Shown here: positions 9,601 to 17,700 of the stretch, piece by piece
Position numbering within the stretch: the stretch's first letter is position 1
Layout of the letters: every line of letters starts with the position of its first letter
Virus record (IMG/VR): IMGVR_UViG_3300023109_000053
Location: 1 to 38,230 of that record
Reading direction: 5' to 3' (one strand)
Length of the DNA stretch: 38,230 nucleotides
Source of the DNA: a virus
Program-made: the position numbers and the translations under genes
The notes under the pieces: model-generated
The model's input: the letters and a program-made list of their open reading frames with translations, nothing else
Told to the model about the DNA's origin: nothing
The model's database searches: none

Positions 9601-10093
9601 CGTTGTCAGGATCTAAAGGCAGAGTATACGCAGTGGCAGTACCGTTGCCACTTAAGGTAGCTACAGATACATTGCCCTCTCCGATTTTCTTTTTAAAGGC
9701 AATAACTTGTAAAAAGTCACCCGTTGTAGCTGCTTCTGCCAGTACCACGCTTACGGAATTATTAGCTGTATAGTCTATACCGTTATCTAGTAGAACACCA
9801 TTCAGAAAAACTTGAACTGCGCTCGGCGTATAACCAAGCTGTACACTATTATCGTCGCCCCCGCTAAAGCTAGTTTGATTATTGGTTGCAGTAAACTGAT
9901 ACTCTACCATGATGGCATCGGCAGGTGCCGCAGCACTACCAAGCTGTACTACGGACTCCACACCACTGACACTCTTTTTAATGTAAGCTTTGCCGTCTAC
10001 GGTATTGATACCGATTTCGCCCAGATCTAAATCTGAGGTAGAGGGTATTCGACCAGCAACTGCTGATCGTTTTAATTTAATAGTTTGTGCCAT
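6629..10093 (-). CDS. Tail fibre A with C-terminal S74 chaperone (1154 residues)
   Basis: This is the longest fibre gene. It starts MAQTIKLKRSAVAGR and GEIGINTVDGKAYIK, as in fibre F, then carries repeated adhesin-like units (FTGNGSTTAYALTTPAA, and two copies of an SGTTLTFS..PP.G..VE unit), a TTQSAGNNSTKVATTAYVD fibre motif, and several VGIGT..P repeats. The end, from residue 1057, is a Peptidase_S74 intramolecular chaperone (SSDYRLKENV) with catalytic Ser1058 and Lys1063, a trimerisation and self-cleavage module, closing with a leucine-rich coiled coil (LLVATIQELEARLTALENN). AGGAGG precedes the ATG. Its TAA overlaps the ATG of fibre B by one base. Confidence 0.92.
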   Translation of the reverse strand: MAQTIKLKRSAVAGRIPSTSDLDLGEIGINTVDGKAYIKKSVSGVESVVQLGSAAAPADAIMVEYQFTATNNQTSFSGGDDNSVQLGYTPSAVQVFLNGVLLDNGIDYTANNSVSVVLAEAATTGDFLQVIAFKKKIGEGNVSVATLSGNGTATAYTLPLDPDNENNTRVFIDGVYQSKSNYSVSGTTLTFSTAPPNGTAIEVEISGRSVTLDTAATIDLPDNTKLTAGDAGDLEIFHDASNSYVKDVGTGNLKISSNNQVDITKGTSETMASFVVDGAVTLYHDNAAKIATSATGVTITGAAAATTFSGDLSGTINTATTATTQSAGNNSTKVATTAYVDVAIAALGDSAPSTLNTLNELAAALGDDANFAATTATALGLRVSKTADTGAAVMPAGTTAQRPTAVAGQFRYNSTLGKFEGYTDAWGEIGGGGAASFAADNFTGNGSTTAYALTTPAASEDNLLVFIEGVFQQQNAFSIATSGGTTTLTFSAAPANGNSIIIYRLSPAVNGTNLTSNTMTGDGSDTTLTLSAAPVNENNTQVFVNGVYQNKSTYSISGTTLTFSEAPPTGALVECMTMNQLDVNVPVDDSITSAKLSGNLTTPGTLAVTGGITATTTDNSSNLTLVSTDADSSAGPVLEFFRNSASPADNDATGLIYFYGENDASEKIAYGQVFTQIKDMTDGTEDGSVEFYTMTAGTSTSKLLLNPTETVFNEGSTDLDFRVESDANTHALFVEGSSGKVGIGTGSPSKGLHLNFSNDLASVRFQNTANAKVWDLTPSIPGVANSGFSLHNVTDNTVPLHVDNNGNVGIGTSSPATLLDIKEDTGATDAIIGLTAGTGGRAQIRSEAQADNTSSELSFHTMSGSNTSETMRISGSNVGIGTTSPGNRLQIDASSAIADELILKLDGSGVGFNGNNDANIKHGLSYELCSYSTSTGVVHRQAAKIEVQKVGSWNEAAGGAGTKADLVFSTNNGTIASPAIAERMRINSGGDVFIGSAGVNPGASQTGFAYRGVASGYGFIATAVGGTNALTHHAFYNTNGLCGQIYTTGSSIVIVQSSDYRLKENVVGITGATQRLLQLKPSRFNFIADANTTVDGFLAHEVADVVPEAVVGTKDAVDADGNPEYQGIDHSKLVPLLVATIQELEARLTALENN

Positions 10094-10109
10094 CTGGCCC
10101 TCCTAGAGT

Positions 10110-10123
10110 TGCGTATATACGCA
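10110..10123. repeat. 14-bp perfect palindrome before fibre A
   Basis: TGCGTATATACGCA is a perfect palindrome in the 42-base gap between fibres F and A, upstream of an AGGAGG ribosome binding site. It could be a small hairpin in the mRNA or a protein-binding site; no U-run follows. Confidence 0.4.
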
Positions 10124-10135
10124 GAGAGAGTTTAT

Positions 10136-11767
10136 TTAGAAAGTTCCGCCGTCCAGTGAGTTACCCCAAGAAGCAACACCCGAAGTATTCATACTCAATA
10201 AGTAGTCTGAAGTAGCTACATTGCCACTAGGTTTAACTAGTCTGGTGTATCCGCCATCTGATGCCTGACCAATAAGTATATCACCTATTGCTGTAGTAGA
10301 TATGTCTTTAATTCTAATAGTGTCTGAAGAAATCTCTGTAGTTATATTATCAGGATTTGCATTTATAGTATTTCCTGACTTAGTTAATCCATCACCTGCG
10401 GTGATTTGTCCTGCGCCGGAAAATTGAGATACGGTAAGGTTAGTGCTGCCTAAAGTAGGGGAACCATTGTGTGTAAATACAAAACCATTATTTGCAAGAG
10501 TACTACCTTCTTCTACAAAAGTAAATGTACCCCCGGTTATTTCTATATTGGTATCAGCATCTGTCGCTCTAGTAATTACAAAAGCAGTAGCCGCGTCCCC
10601 TGTGGTTGTAACGGTGTAGATACCATTTTGAGTAGCAGTTGTTTGATCTTTTACAAGTATTCTATTGCCTGTAGAAAGAGTCACACCATCTATTACTATA
10701 GCAGCATTTGAGCCTGCGGTTATAGTACCATTACCATTATTGTAGGTACCTGCTAAATTAGCAGTAGTTGCTACTCTAACCGATGCTTTAACGTCTAGAG
10801 ATTGGCTAATAGCATCTACATATTCTTTAGTTGCTAAAGAATCAGTCGTGAAACCAGATCTATCTTTGTAGCCAGAAGGAACTTTAACTGTCCCATTACC
10901 ATTAGGGGCTAGAGTAATATCACCATTGGCATTAGTTGAAGAAATAGTATTGGTATCTACCCGTATATTATCTACATCTAATTGAGTGATTCCTGCGAGA
11001 GCAGTAGTCGTAGAGCCTAGTGTAAGAGTACTAGATCCTAGTGTAATATTTGCCGCATTTACAGTAACAGTGTTATTTGTAATTGCAGTGCTAATACCTG
11101 CTCCTCCTGCAAATGCGAGAGTGTCAGTAACCAAAGATACTGTATCTGTTCCGGAAGTGCCGGAAATACCTAAAGTAGTAGAGATAGACTGGAAAGATAC
11201 TGCCCCACTACCATTCGTAATTAGAGCTTGCCCTGAAGTACCATCAGTAAGGGGTAGTGCGTATCCAGTACTTGCAACATTCCCAAAATGCAGCGCCTTG
11301 TTGAAAATAATCTTTTCAGCAGAGTTAGTAGTTACTAACGTAATGTAGTTATTAGTGCCTTCTGTAAACGTAATAGAAGTAGCAGAGTTGTCTACAATCT
11401 TAAACTCAGTCGCCTGACTAGAAGTATCTATAGTACCTGCATCAATATCTAAGTTACCAGAAGCTACTAGATCGATGTCTCCAGAGCCAGAAGTAATACT
11501 GTTAGCCCCTATAGTAAGATTAGCAGTTTTTAGCTGATCTACTTTACTATTAGAGTCTACAATAATAGAACTACTGGCTGTAAGGGTACCCGCAGTATGG
11601 TCCAACATATCTGTGTATAACTTACCACCAATAGCGATTACTGCACTGTCTGCAGGAGCACCAATCCATAATTTGTCACTGCTATCCGAATATGCTAGCT
11701 CGCCTTGGGCAAGAGAACTCGGTGCAGAAGTACTGGTACTGCGTTTGATTTTAATTGTTTGAGCCAT
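10136..11767 (-). CDS. Tail fibre protein F (543 residues)
   Basis: The N-terminus MAQTIKIKRSTSTSAPSSL leads into GELAYSDSSDKLWIG, the standard start of many phage fibre and tropism-determinant proteins; fibre A starts almost the same way. The rest is T-, S-, N- and A-rich beta repeat (LTLGSTTTALAGITQLDVDN and similar) including a GYKDRSGFTTDSLATKEYVD unit, with no S74 chaperone. The C-terminus is NSLDGGTF. GGAG lies seven bases before the ATG. It should be a trimeric shaft protein near the tail tip; receptor is unknown. Confidence 0.85.
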   Translation of the reverse strand: MAQTIKIKRSTSTSAPSSLAQGELAYSDSSDKLWIGAPADSAVIAIGGKLYTDMLDHTAGTLTASSSIIVDSNSKVDQLKTANLTIGANSITSGSGDIDLVASGNLDIDAGTIDTSSQATEFKIVDNSATSITFTEGTNNYITLVTTNSAEKIIFNKALHFGNVASTGYALPLTDGTSGQALITNGSGAVSFQSISTTLGISGTSGTDTVSLVTDTLAFAGGAGISTAITNNTVTVNAANITLGSSTLTLGSTTTALAGITQLDVDNIRVDTNTISSTNANGDITLAPNGNGTVKVPSGYKDRSGFTTDSLATKEYVDAISQSLDVKASVRVATTANLAGTYNNGNGTITAGSNAAIVIDGVTLSTGNRILVKDQTTATQNGIYTVTTTGDAATAFVITRATDADTNIEITGGTFTFVEEGSTLANNGFVFTHNGSPTLGSTNLTVSQFSGAGQITAGDGLTKSGNTINANPDNITTEISSDTIRIKDISTTAIGDILIGQASDGGYTRLVKPSGNVATSDYLLSMNTSGVASWGNSLDGGTF

Positions 11768-11786
11768 TTAGAACTCCAAAATAGCC

Positions 11787-12191
11787 TTAGAAGGCTCCTG
11801 CGTCTAGCGTATCAGAGTCGGGAGACTCGTTACCTACAATTATAGGAACCCAAGCAAAGACTCCTGAGCTAGTTTCGCGATAAACTTTTAACTGATTGTC
11901 ATCAGTATCGTACCAAGTATCCCCTTCTTCTACTGTAGCACCTGCGGGAGCACTAGTACTTCTGAAATCTTGATCTGCTAATTGCTTTAAAGCATCTTCT
12001 ACGTTTGTTGCTGTTATAGTATTATAGGGGGTGAAAGCAACGTTTTGTGCATCTGTATTGTTGATAGGAAGAGCTATATTATTAACTGTAACACTTACAT
12101 CGTCTGTAGTTAAGTCTATAGCTATATTATTTGTTGAAGTAACAGTTAAGTCAGTTACTTGTTCTGTAATTAGTATTGTATCTACGGCCAT
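11787..12191 (-). CDS. Small virion structural protein
   Basis: The 134-residue protein is rich in T, V, D and N with beta-like repeats (TDDVSVTVNNIALPINN). The segment NTITATNVEDALKQLADQ is a common motif at the ends of phage fibre connectors, and TWYDTDDNQLKVYRE resembles a recurring fibre-associated unit. The C-terminus SDTLDAGAF resembles the end of the next gene (NSLDGGTF), a tail seen on several phage structural proteins. It probably connects fibres to the BppU-like base. Exact role unknown. The SD sequence is weak, so coupling to the previous gene is likely. Confidence 0.7.
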   Translation of the reverse strand: MAVDTILITEQVTDLTVTSTNNIAIDLTTDDVSVTVNNIALPINNTDAQNVAFTPYNTITATNVEDALKQLADQDFRSTSAPAGATVEEGDTWYDTDDNQLKVYRETSSGVFAWVPIIVGNESPDSDTLDAGAF

Positions 12192-12193
12192 TG

Positions 12194-12535
12194 TTATCTC
12201 GTTACTTCTTGATTTATGGTTACCTTACCCTCAAGCAGTCTTTTAACTATAGCGTCACTGCCCGTATGAATCTCTAAGTCATAAAAATAGAGTCCAGCTG
12301 ACATAGCACTAGAAGTGCTTGCGGGAAGCTCCATTTTAAGAACACCATCAGAAGCTGGGTTAAGCACAGTACAAGTAAAAGTACCCGAAACACTGGCGGC
12401 TGTTTTAGTCGAGCGCATCTGTGCCCTGGCTGAGTAGCCGGTTAGATTTTTGGCGACACCGGACTCTTTGACAGTTAAGTCAATAGCAAAAGTCGATCCC
12501 TGGTCAATAACTAGGTCGTAATTAGCTGCGCTCAT
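12194..12535 (-). CDS. BppU-like N-terminal domain structural protein
   Basis: The 113-residue protein resembles the N-terminal, tail-binding domain of baseplate upper (BppU-like) proteins: YDLVIDQGSTFAIDLTV, then KNLTGYSARAQMRST, a central strand with LKMELPAS, and LYFYDLEIHTGS followed by LLEGKVTINQEV. In known phages this fold docks fibres onto the tail tip. Here it is a stand-alone gene and first after P3, so it may be the attachment base for the fibres encoded next. The start has GGAGA in range. Its stop is two bases before the next gene. Confidence 0.72.
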   Translation of the reverse strand: MSAANYDLVIDQGSTFAIDLTVKESGVAKNLTGYSARAQMRSTKTAASVSGTFTCTVLNPASDGVLKMELPASTSSAMSAGLYFYDLEIHTGSDAIVKRLLEGKVTINQEVTR

Positions 12536-12554
12536 TTAAATTCTCCATGATCAA

Positions 12555-12583
12555 ATTATAACAAAGGGGACTTGCGTAGTCAA
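12555..12583 (-). promoter_or_regulatory. Sigma-70-type promoter P3 (fibre genes)
   Basis: TTGACT at 12578-12583 and TATAAT at 12555-12560 with a 17-base spacer; one mismatch from consensus in the -35. GAAAAAATAATTC precedes it, as in P1 and P2. It would drive the BppU-like gene and fibre array; the leader is about 13 bases and contains GGAGA. Confidence 0.88.
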
Positions 12584-12596
12584 GAATTATTTTTTC

Positions 12597-13148
12597 TTAC
12601 CTCCATCTAGGGCCTTCCATCCAACAGACTAATGATAGTCTCTTTCCCTTTGTTACTTCAGTAACTCTGTGAACATTATAACTCGGAAATACTAGTATAG
12701 AGCCTTGATTTCTAATACCTCCAGGAGTTTCTATATTTTTAAATTGAAAGTCTCCTCCTTCGTAGTCATTTTCATCGGATAGCTGAATAATAATAGAAAG
12801 CTTTCTATCGTACATAGAATTACTGTCCCAGTTTATATCATGATGCCAGTTATAGAACGAGCCTTCTGTATACTCGCCAAACTGTACGGCGGGAGTCCAG
12901 TCAACATCAAATGCAAATGCATTCCTATTAGCCTCTAATAAATAAAAAGATACTAATTCTTTTATTTCTGGGGTATGTATCCAACTTATGCGTGTATCCC
13001 TAACAGTGTCGTCTGGAGCAAATTCATTACGCTCTGCTGCAAATACTGTAGCATCAAAAAAGTCAGCATTTTTATAACAAGTATCTATTATTCCTTCGCA
13101 CTGTTCTTTGCTTATTAAAGCATTCCAATATTGCCAATTATCTCTCAT
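12597..13148 (-). CDS. PKHD-type prolyl hydroxylase-like 2OG-Fe(II) oxygenase
   Basis: Starting at ATG 13146-13148 (TAATG overlap; a TTG six bases upstream is the alternative) gives 183 residues. The double-stranded beta-helix is clear: QFGEYTEGSFYNWHHD provides the H102-x-D104 iron pair, RKLSIIIQLSDEN and YEGGDFQF give the core strands, FPSYNVHRV gives H160, and R170 in GKRLSLVCW should bind 2-oxoglutarate. This arrangement is that of PiuC/P4H-type hydroxylases, which hydroxylate prolyl or similar residues using oxygen and 2-oxoglutarate. Given the collagen-like tip three genes upstream, the tip prolines are an attractive but unproven substrate. It is the last gene before promoter P3. Confidence 0.85.
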   Translation of the reverse strand: MRDNWQYWNALISKEQCEGIIDTCYKNADFFDATVFAAERNEFAPDDTVRDTRISWIHTPEIKELVSFYLLEANRNAFAFDVDWTPAVQFGEYTEGSFYNWHHDINWDSNSMYDRKLSIIIQLSDENDYEGGDFQFKNIETPGGIRNQGSILVFPSYNVHRVTEVTKGKRLSLVCWMEGPRWR

Positions 13149-13459
13149 TACCAAGTCTTCCCTGTAGTTACCCCGGTTCTATTTTGCTCTTCTGCTCTGG
13201 CGGTTATTACAGCTTCTAACGCTGCTACTTCATCTTCGCCTAGTGTAGCTTTAACCCATGTTATTGCATTCTCTTCGGTTATAGAAGCATATGCTGTCAA
13301 TGAGCTTAAATCGCTAAGGTCTAAATTAATTAGCCCTGATATTTTACAAGCCTTTGAGCCTTCCGTATGCGATATAGAATACTCTATAGCGTACACTATG
13401 TTTTCTTTGGATTCGTATGAGTCATACGATAATAATTTGTCTGCTGCCCAAGTTGCCAT
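13148..13459 (-). CDS. Small conserved-looking phage protein
   Basis: The start is placed at ATG 13457-13459 because GGAGA stands seven bases upstream and this avoids a deep overlap with the oxygenase gene; it gives 103 residues starting MATWAADKLL. The first half is beta-like (ENIVYAIEYSISHTEG), followed by a helical acidic C-terminal half (GEDEVAALEAVITARAEEQ). Similar-looking small proteins beginning MA.W occur among cyanophage and other marine phage structural clusters, but I know no function. It sits between two oxygenase-like genes, and its TAA overlaps the next ATG by one base. Confidence 0.7.
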   Translation of the reverse strand: MATWAADKLLSYDSYESKENIVYAIEYSISHTEGSKACKISGLINLDLSDLSSLTAYASITEENAITWVKATLGEDEVAALEAVITARAEEQNRTGVTTGKTW

Positions 13460-13460
13460 G

Positions 13461-13982
13461 TTATTCTCCTGCGTCAAAAAAGAAGGTCTGAAATAACCTT
13501 CCTGTTTCTTTGCTTGTACCAAATCCAGCTAGTACACTTCTGTGAAAAAGCTTGCCGTTATATAGTACAAGCCTGTTAAATATATTTCCTATAAAATTTG
13601 TTTGAGTCCAGTGCTCTAAGTTATTACAGTCTGGCTTATCTACTTTGGAGTCATAAGTTGCTGTTCCACTTTCTATAGGTGCATCGGGTGTTAGAAATAA
13701 AACCCCAGCCCATTCAGTAGAGTCACTATGAATCCAAGTAGAGTCTTGTACAGTAGTATATTGATAACAAGTATTGTATTCATTATTCCAGTTAAATAGT
13801 TTTTTATGTACTATTTCTTTCTCAAAGAAATCTTTTAAATAAGTACTTTGCTCTGTAGGCTCCGGTAATGATCTGCGCCCGGGATAGTTTCCTAAAGTAT
13901 CATAGCTTAAGCCGAGTGCATGCTGTCTAACATCTTCTGGATTATTATAAAAATCATCTATTACTATAATATTTGTTTTCAT
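13461..13982 (-). CDS. DUF6445-type Fe(II)/2-oxoglutarate oxygenase-like protein
   Basis: The start is taken at ATG 13980-13982, overlapping the upstream stop as ATGA, giving 173 residues starting [12 protein letters not shown]. The sequence follows the DUF6445 pattern: IDDFYNNPEDVR, GNYPGRRS, CYQY, then WIHSDSTEWAGVLFLTPDAP. The iron ligands of a double-stranded beta-helix oxygenase are visible as H85-x-D87 and the distal H157 (LFHRSV), with R172 as the probable 2-oxoglutarate-binding arginine. Members are common in phages and are thought to be hydroxylase-like, with substrates unknown. It lies 13 residues-worth of coding context from the tip gene in one coupled unit. Confidence 0.75.
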   Translation of the reverse strand: MKTNIIVIDDFYNNPEDVRQHALGLSYDTLGNYPGRRSLPEPTEQSTYLKDFFEKEIVHKKLFNWNNEYNTCYQYTTVQDSTWIHSDSTEWAGVLFLTPDAPIESGTATYDSKVDKPDCNNLEHWTQTNFIGNIFNRLVLYNGKLFHRSVLAGFGTSKETGRLFQTFFFDAGE

Positions 13983-14719
13983 ATGGTGAAGTCCGGAGTT
14001 GTGGTATTTAAAGGATGTGCCCATTTTGCGTCTGTTTTTGGAGAATCTTTCCAGTACTCATCAGGATTTGTTGTCGAGTACTCACCAAACGTTGCTATTC
14101 TATTGTATATTCCCATCATTTTACTCTGTGTTGGACGCTCTGCGCTTTGAACATACTCCCCAGCTGCCTCATTATAAAAAACGTTTTCATTCTGAGCAGG
14201 AGTTACATCACTCATATTTTGCCAATTTTTTCTTGCTCCTGGGCTTCCATGCCTAATCTTTACTTTTATTTCAGAATGAACGGATGTAAAGTATCTTGAA
14301 CCGTGATACTGCATGGCACCCATATACTTGCTATGTTTCTGTCCTCTGAGTTCTGGAGCCACTACATGTCCAACATTGGTTACGTGCTTAACTCCGTCAC
14401 TATCAATATAGAGCTCTGTTTCCGAGAAGCCTAGATTTACACCATCTACTTTATATAAAGTATAATTAAAATGAGTTGACTCTGGGCTGAGATTTCTTCC
14501 GTAAAATAAAGAAGTAATAAAATTCTTATCAAACATGTAAGCTAAATCCCTTTTTGTAATATCTTCTTCAGCTTTACTGAATGCTTTATAGCCCCACTTC
14601 ATATTTAGAAAGAAATCTCTTTCTGTCCACGGATACTTTTCAGCACTATAAACTACCCCCTCAGGGGTAGTTAAAGTAAGTGCATAATCCTGTATTATAT
14701 CTGGTATATTTAAGTCCAT
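13979..14719 (-). CDS. GNAT-like acyltransferase (tentative)
   Basis: The 246-residue protein has a segment resembling GNAT motif A: a strand ([10 protein letters not shown]) followed by [16 protein letters not shown], residues about 120-136, where the R-G-Q/x-x-x/H turn would hold acetyl-CoA phosphate. Upstream strands ([20 protein letters not shown]) fit the GNAT core. N- and C-terminal parts are not recognised. Acetyltransferases transfer an acyl group to an amine; substrate here is unknown. It overlaps the tip gene by ten bases, and its TGA overlaps the next ATG (ATGA), so it is made with the tip and the oxygenases and might modify the tip or a host target. Confidence 0.5.
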   Translation of the reverse strand: MDLNIPDIIQDYALTLTTPEGVVYSAEKYPWTERDFFLNMKWGYKAFSKAEEDITKRDLAYMFDKNFITSLFYGRNLSPESTHFNYTLYKVDGVNLGFSETELYIDSDGVKHVTNVGHVVAPELRGQKHSKYMGAMQYHGSRYFTSVHSEIKVKIRHGSPGARKNWQNMSDVTPAQNENVFYNEAAGEYVQSAERPTQSKMMGIYNRIATFGEYSTTNPDEYWKDSPKTDAKWAHPLNTTTPDFTI

Positions 14720-17700
14720 GTTAGTACCTTGTAGTTTATTCCTAATTCTTGATAATTTACTGTGTAATATCCTGCATCATCAATAGATACGAGATCGGGT
14801 CTTGTCTTAATAACCTCTTGGGCTATAACTCCTATGGTTGGGCCTGCTATCCCTAAACTATCCGCTAGTTCATTCCAATCCCAGGAGTATATATTTTGTC
14901 CCTTAAACCATTTTAAGAATTTTATATTTTTCTTTAGTCGTACATCACTGCTCTTATTATGAACAACAAAAGAGTTTGCAGTATAAGTACTTGTTCCATC
15001 TGTAGAAAGATTATATACTGTTTTTTCGCTCTCTTCTAAAGGTCTCTTGGTTAGAGCAGACAAAACTTCTTCGCCTCCTTCATCTTTTATTAAAATATCT
15101 CCAACCTGTAACTTTCCTACAAGTATATCTGCTACTTCTTTTCCGTCAATGATTGATGTTAGCTCGGGATCTACAGCTTTCCATCCGTCTTTTGTTAAGA
15201 ATGGGTGATTTGCAGTAAAGAAGGGCTCTTGTTCATTAATACCATATAAATCGTCAAACGGAAACTCAACAGACTCATTTTTGAGAACGGTATTAATACT
15301 ATCATTTTCACCCCTAACTTTATCTCCTGCCTTTACGTCCACAATATTTTTAAAGCTGCCATCTTGCAAACAAACAGGAGTACCTGCAATAAAACATCCA
15401 ATAGGGCCTATATCTATATCAACATAATAAGCAACACATGAGGCAGAAACATTATTGTACTTCATAGAACAAGTAGCTGCAACACTATTTTGACCGTTTC
15501 TAGTATTTGTCCAACCTGAAGGAGCAGTGCTTGCCCAACTTACAGTATCTGCAGTACTGGCAGAGCTAGCTACAACTGATGCCGTACTTGTTGTAGTTCC
15601 AGTTTGTCGTGTCCACGTAACAGTTTGGCTTGAACTTCTATTTGCAAAAGTTACACTGCTTTTGCTTGCTGAAACGGCCGTTGGAGATACTCCGCTAGGT
15701 CCTGGGGGGCCCTGGGGTCCTTGTGGTCCTTGACCGCCTGGAGGTCCTGGATTACCGGCACCGCCTGCAGGTCCTAAGGGACCGGCCGGCCCATTTGGTC
15801 CTTGTGGTCCTTGTGGGCCCGCGGGTCCTTGAGCTCCTGCAGGGCCTGTTGCGCCTTGGGGGCCCACTGGTCCCGTGCCTCCAGCAGCACCAGAAGGTCC
15901 TGTAGCACCTGTAGGGCCGGTATTACCTTGTGGTCCTTGGGGTCCCTGGGGACCAGGGGATCCTGTAAGCCCTTGAGACCCTGTAGGGCCTGTGGGGCCC
16001 TGATTACCTTGTGGACCTGTAGCTCCTGTTGGCCCTGTTTGTCCTTCAGTAATTAAAGGATCTCCAAAGCTGCCAGAGACTAAAGCAGTACTATTTAACG
16101 CTGTACCTATAATAGTGTGTGTTACACCCGTCACCCCGCCAGATATTTGAGTTGCATTTGCAAACCAACGGCTAGAAGTTTGTTCATCTACTGTGAACCA
16201 GTACCCTTGAGCTCCATTATAAAAAGTGGGGGTAAGCTTGGTCATATCAGATACCGCAGAGCTGCCCCCTGCAAATACTTGAACCCAAAAAGAAGTATCT
16301 GACTGAGGAACAGTGCTGCGACCAGTATGTGCCTGAGTAGCTGCCCAAACTTTACTACTATGCTGTATTACACTGCCTAGCGCATAAGTACCTCCGCTGG
16401 ACCAGTTTGATATAGAAGGGCTGTTATCGAGAGTTGTTCTCGCTGCTCCGTTATAGAATAAGAACGCACTTAACCCATCAGGTCCTGCTGCGCCTGCGGA
16501 ACCTGCTGCTCCTCCCGGGCCTTGAGCTCCGATGACTCCTTGTGGGCCTGTAGCACCTGTAGGGCCTGTAGGACCCCCTGGCCCTTGAGCACCAGGAACA
16601 CCCTGTGGACCTTGCTCTCCTGGGGCCCCGTCGGGACCAGGAACGCCTTGAGCGCCTTGTGGTCCTTGGATACCGCGCTTGCTCTTTGTTATAGTTTGAA
16701 CTCTCTGATAGGTATTAGCTCTACCTAAACTATCTGTTACAACTATAGTGAAGCTTACTGTGCCGACATCCTGAGTGAAGCCTGTAATTTCACCCAATGC
16801 ATAACTATTAGTTCCTATAGTAGGAGTGCTATCTATAGTTACGCCTGTTGAGGCTACTACACTCGTTACTCTGAAAGAAGGCTCCGTGTAGGGAGCTGTG
16901 CCGTCATAAGGAAGCTGAACATCTCCTATAAAAGCTGTAATGGTGGTGCCTGAGTTAGCAAATGAAGAAACTACTCCGTTTGCTTGTGCAATTATAGAAA
17001 CGTTATCATTAGTTAAATTTACTACAGGCGCATCTTGCGCTCCGTCTGATACGCCAACTTGTCCACCAGTCGCACTCGCAGGAAAATAAGTAGAGAATAC
17101 TTCTCTAGGAGCTACTCCTGAGCTTCTTTGACTAACTACCAGAACTGCGTATCTTACCCAATAGTAAAAAGTTTGCTTACCCGCACCTGTTACAGCGTCT
17201 GTAAATACATCTCCCTTTGAAATGCCAACAATTTTAGCATTAGACCTATTATTATCGTTAGATCTCCAGATCTGAACACTATAACTAGCTGGATTAAATT
17301 TAGTGATATTAGTCCAGCTAAGAGCGATGCCGCCTCGATCAGTTTGAGTAGCGGAAAGATTACTAGGAGCTGCCGGAGCTGGTAGATTTGCTGCTATGCC
17401 TTCTACTGCTACGATATCTCCTGGGTTATCGGCTTGAACTATGTAAGCATTCTCTTCGTGCTCTTCGGCGGTAACTTGTACTAAACAATTATTTTTAAAG
17501 TTTAAGTTAGTGATTCTAAAGTACTTATTAGTCCAGCCGAATCTAGGATGAGTTATTCTTATAACATCACCTGCAACTAATAAAATAGCCCAAGGTCCTA
17601 ATGTGAAGTTAATCTTAAGGCCTGCTCTAGATTGGTCTAAATATTGTTTAGCGTTTACTCTAGCATTGTAGTAATTAGTTACATAAGGGGAATCAACTTT

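Noticed and set aside
1-10093. Diversity-generating retroelement in the fibre genes
   Set aside because: No reverse transcriptase is seen, and the repeats are short structural units without adenine-biased variable copies.
13148-13522. Long 124-residue form of the small protein between the oxygenases
   Set aside because: The extra 21 codons lie within the upstream oxygenase gene; the ATG at 13457-13459 has GGAGA at proper distance.
13461-14024. Longer 187-residue form of the DUF6445-type protein
   Set aside because: The ATG at 13980-13982 forms a 4-base ATGA overlap with the previous stop and matches the usual family start; the extra 14 residues lie within the GNAT-like gene.
14956-15396. 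A true splicing intein
   Set aside because: There is no homing endonuclease, the +1 residue is lysine, and the flanks (Ig-like and S74) are not an interrupted single domain.
15802-16056. Plus-strand ORFs across the collagen tract
   Set aside because: They are mirror products of the GC-rich G-X-Y repeats (rich in W, C, S and R) and have no independent support.
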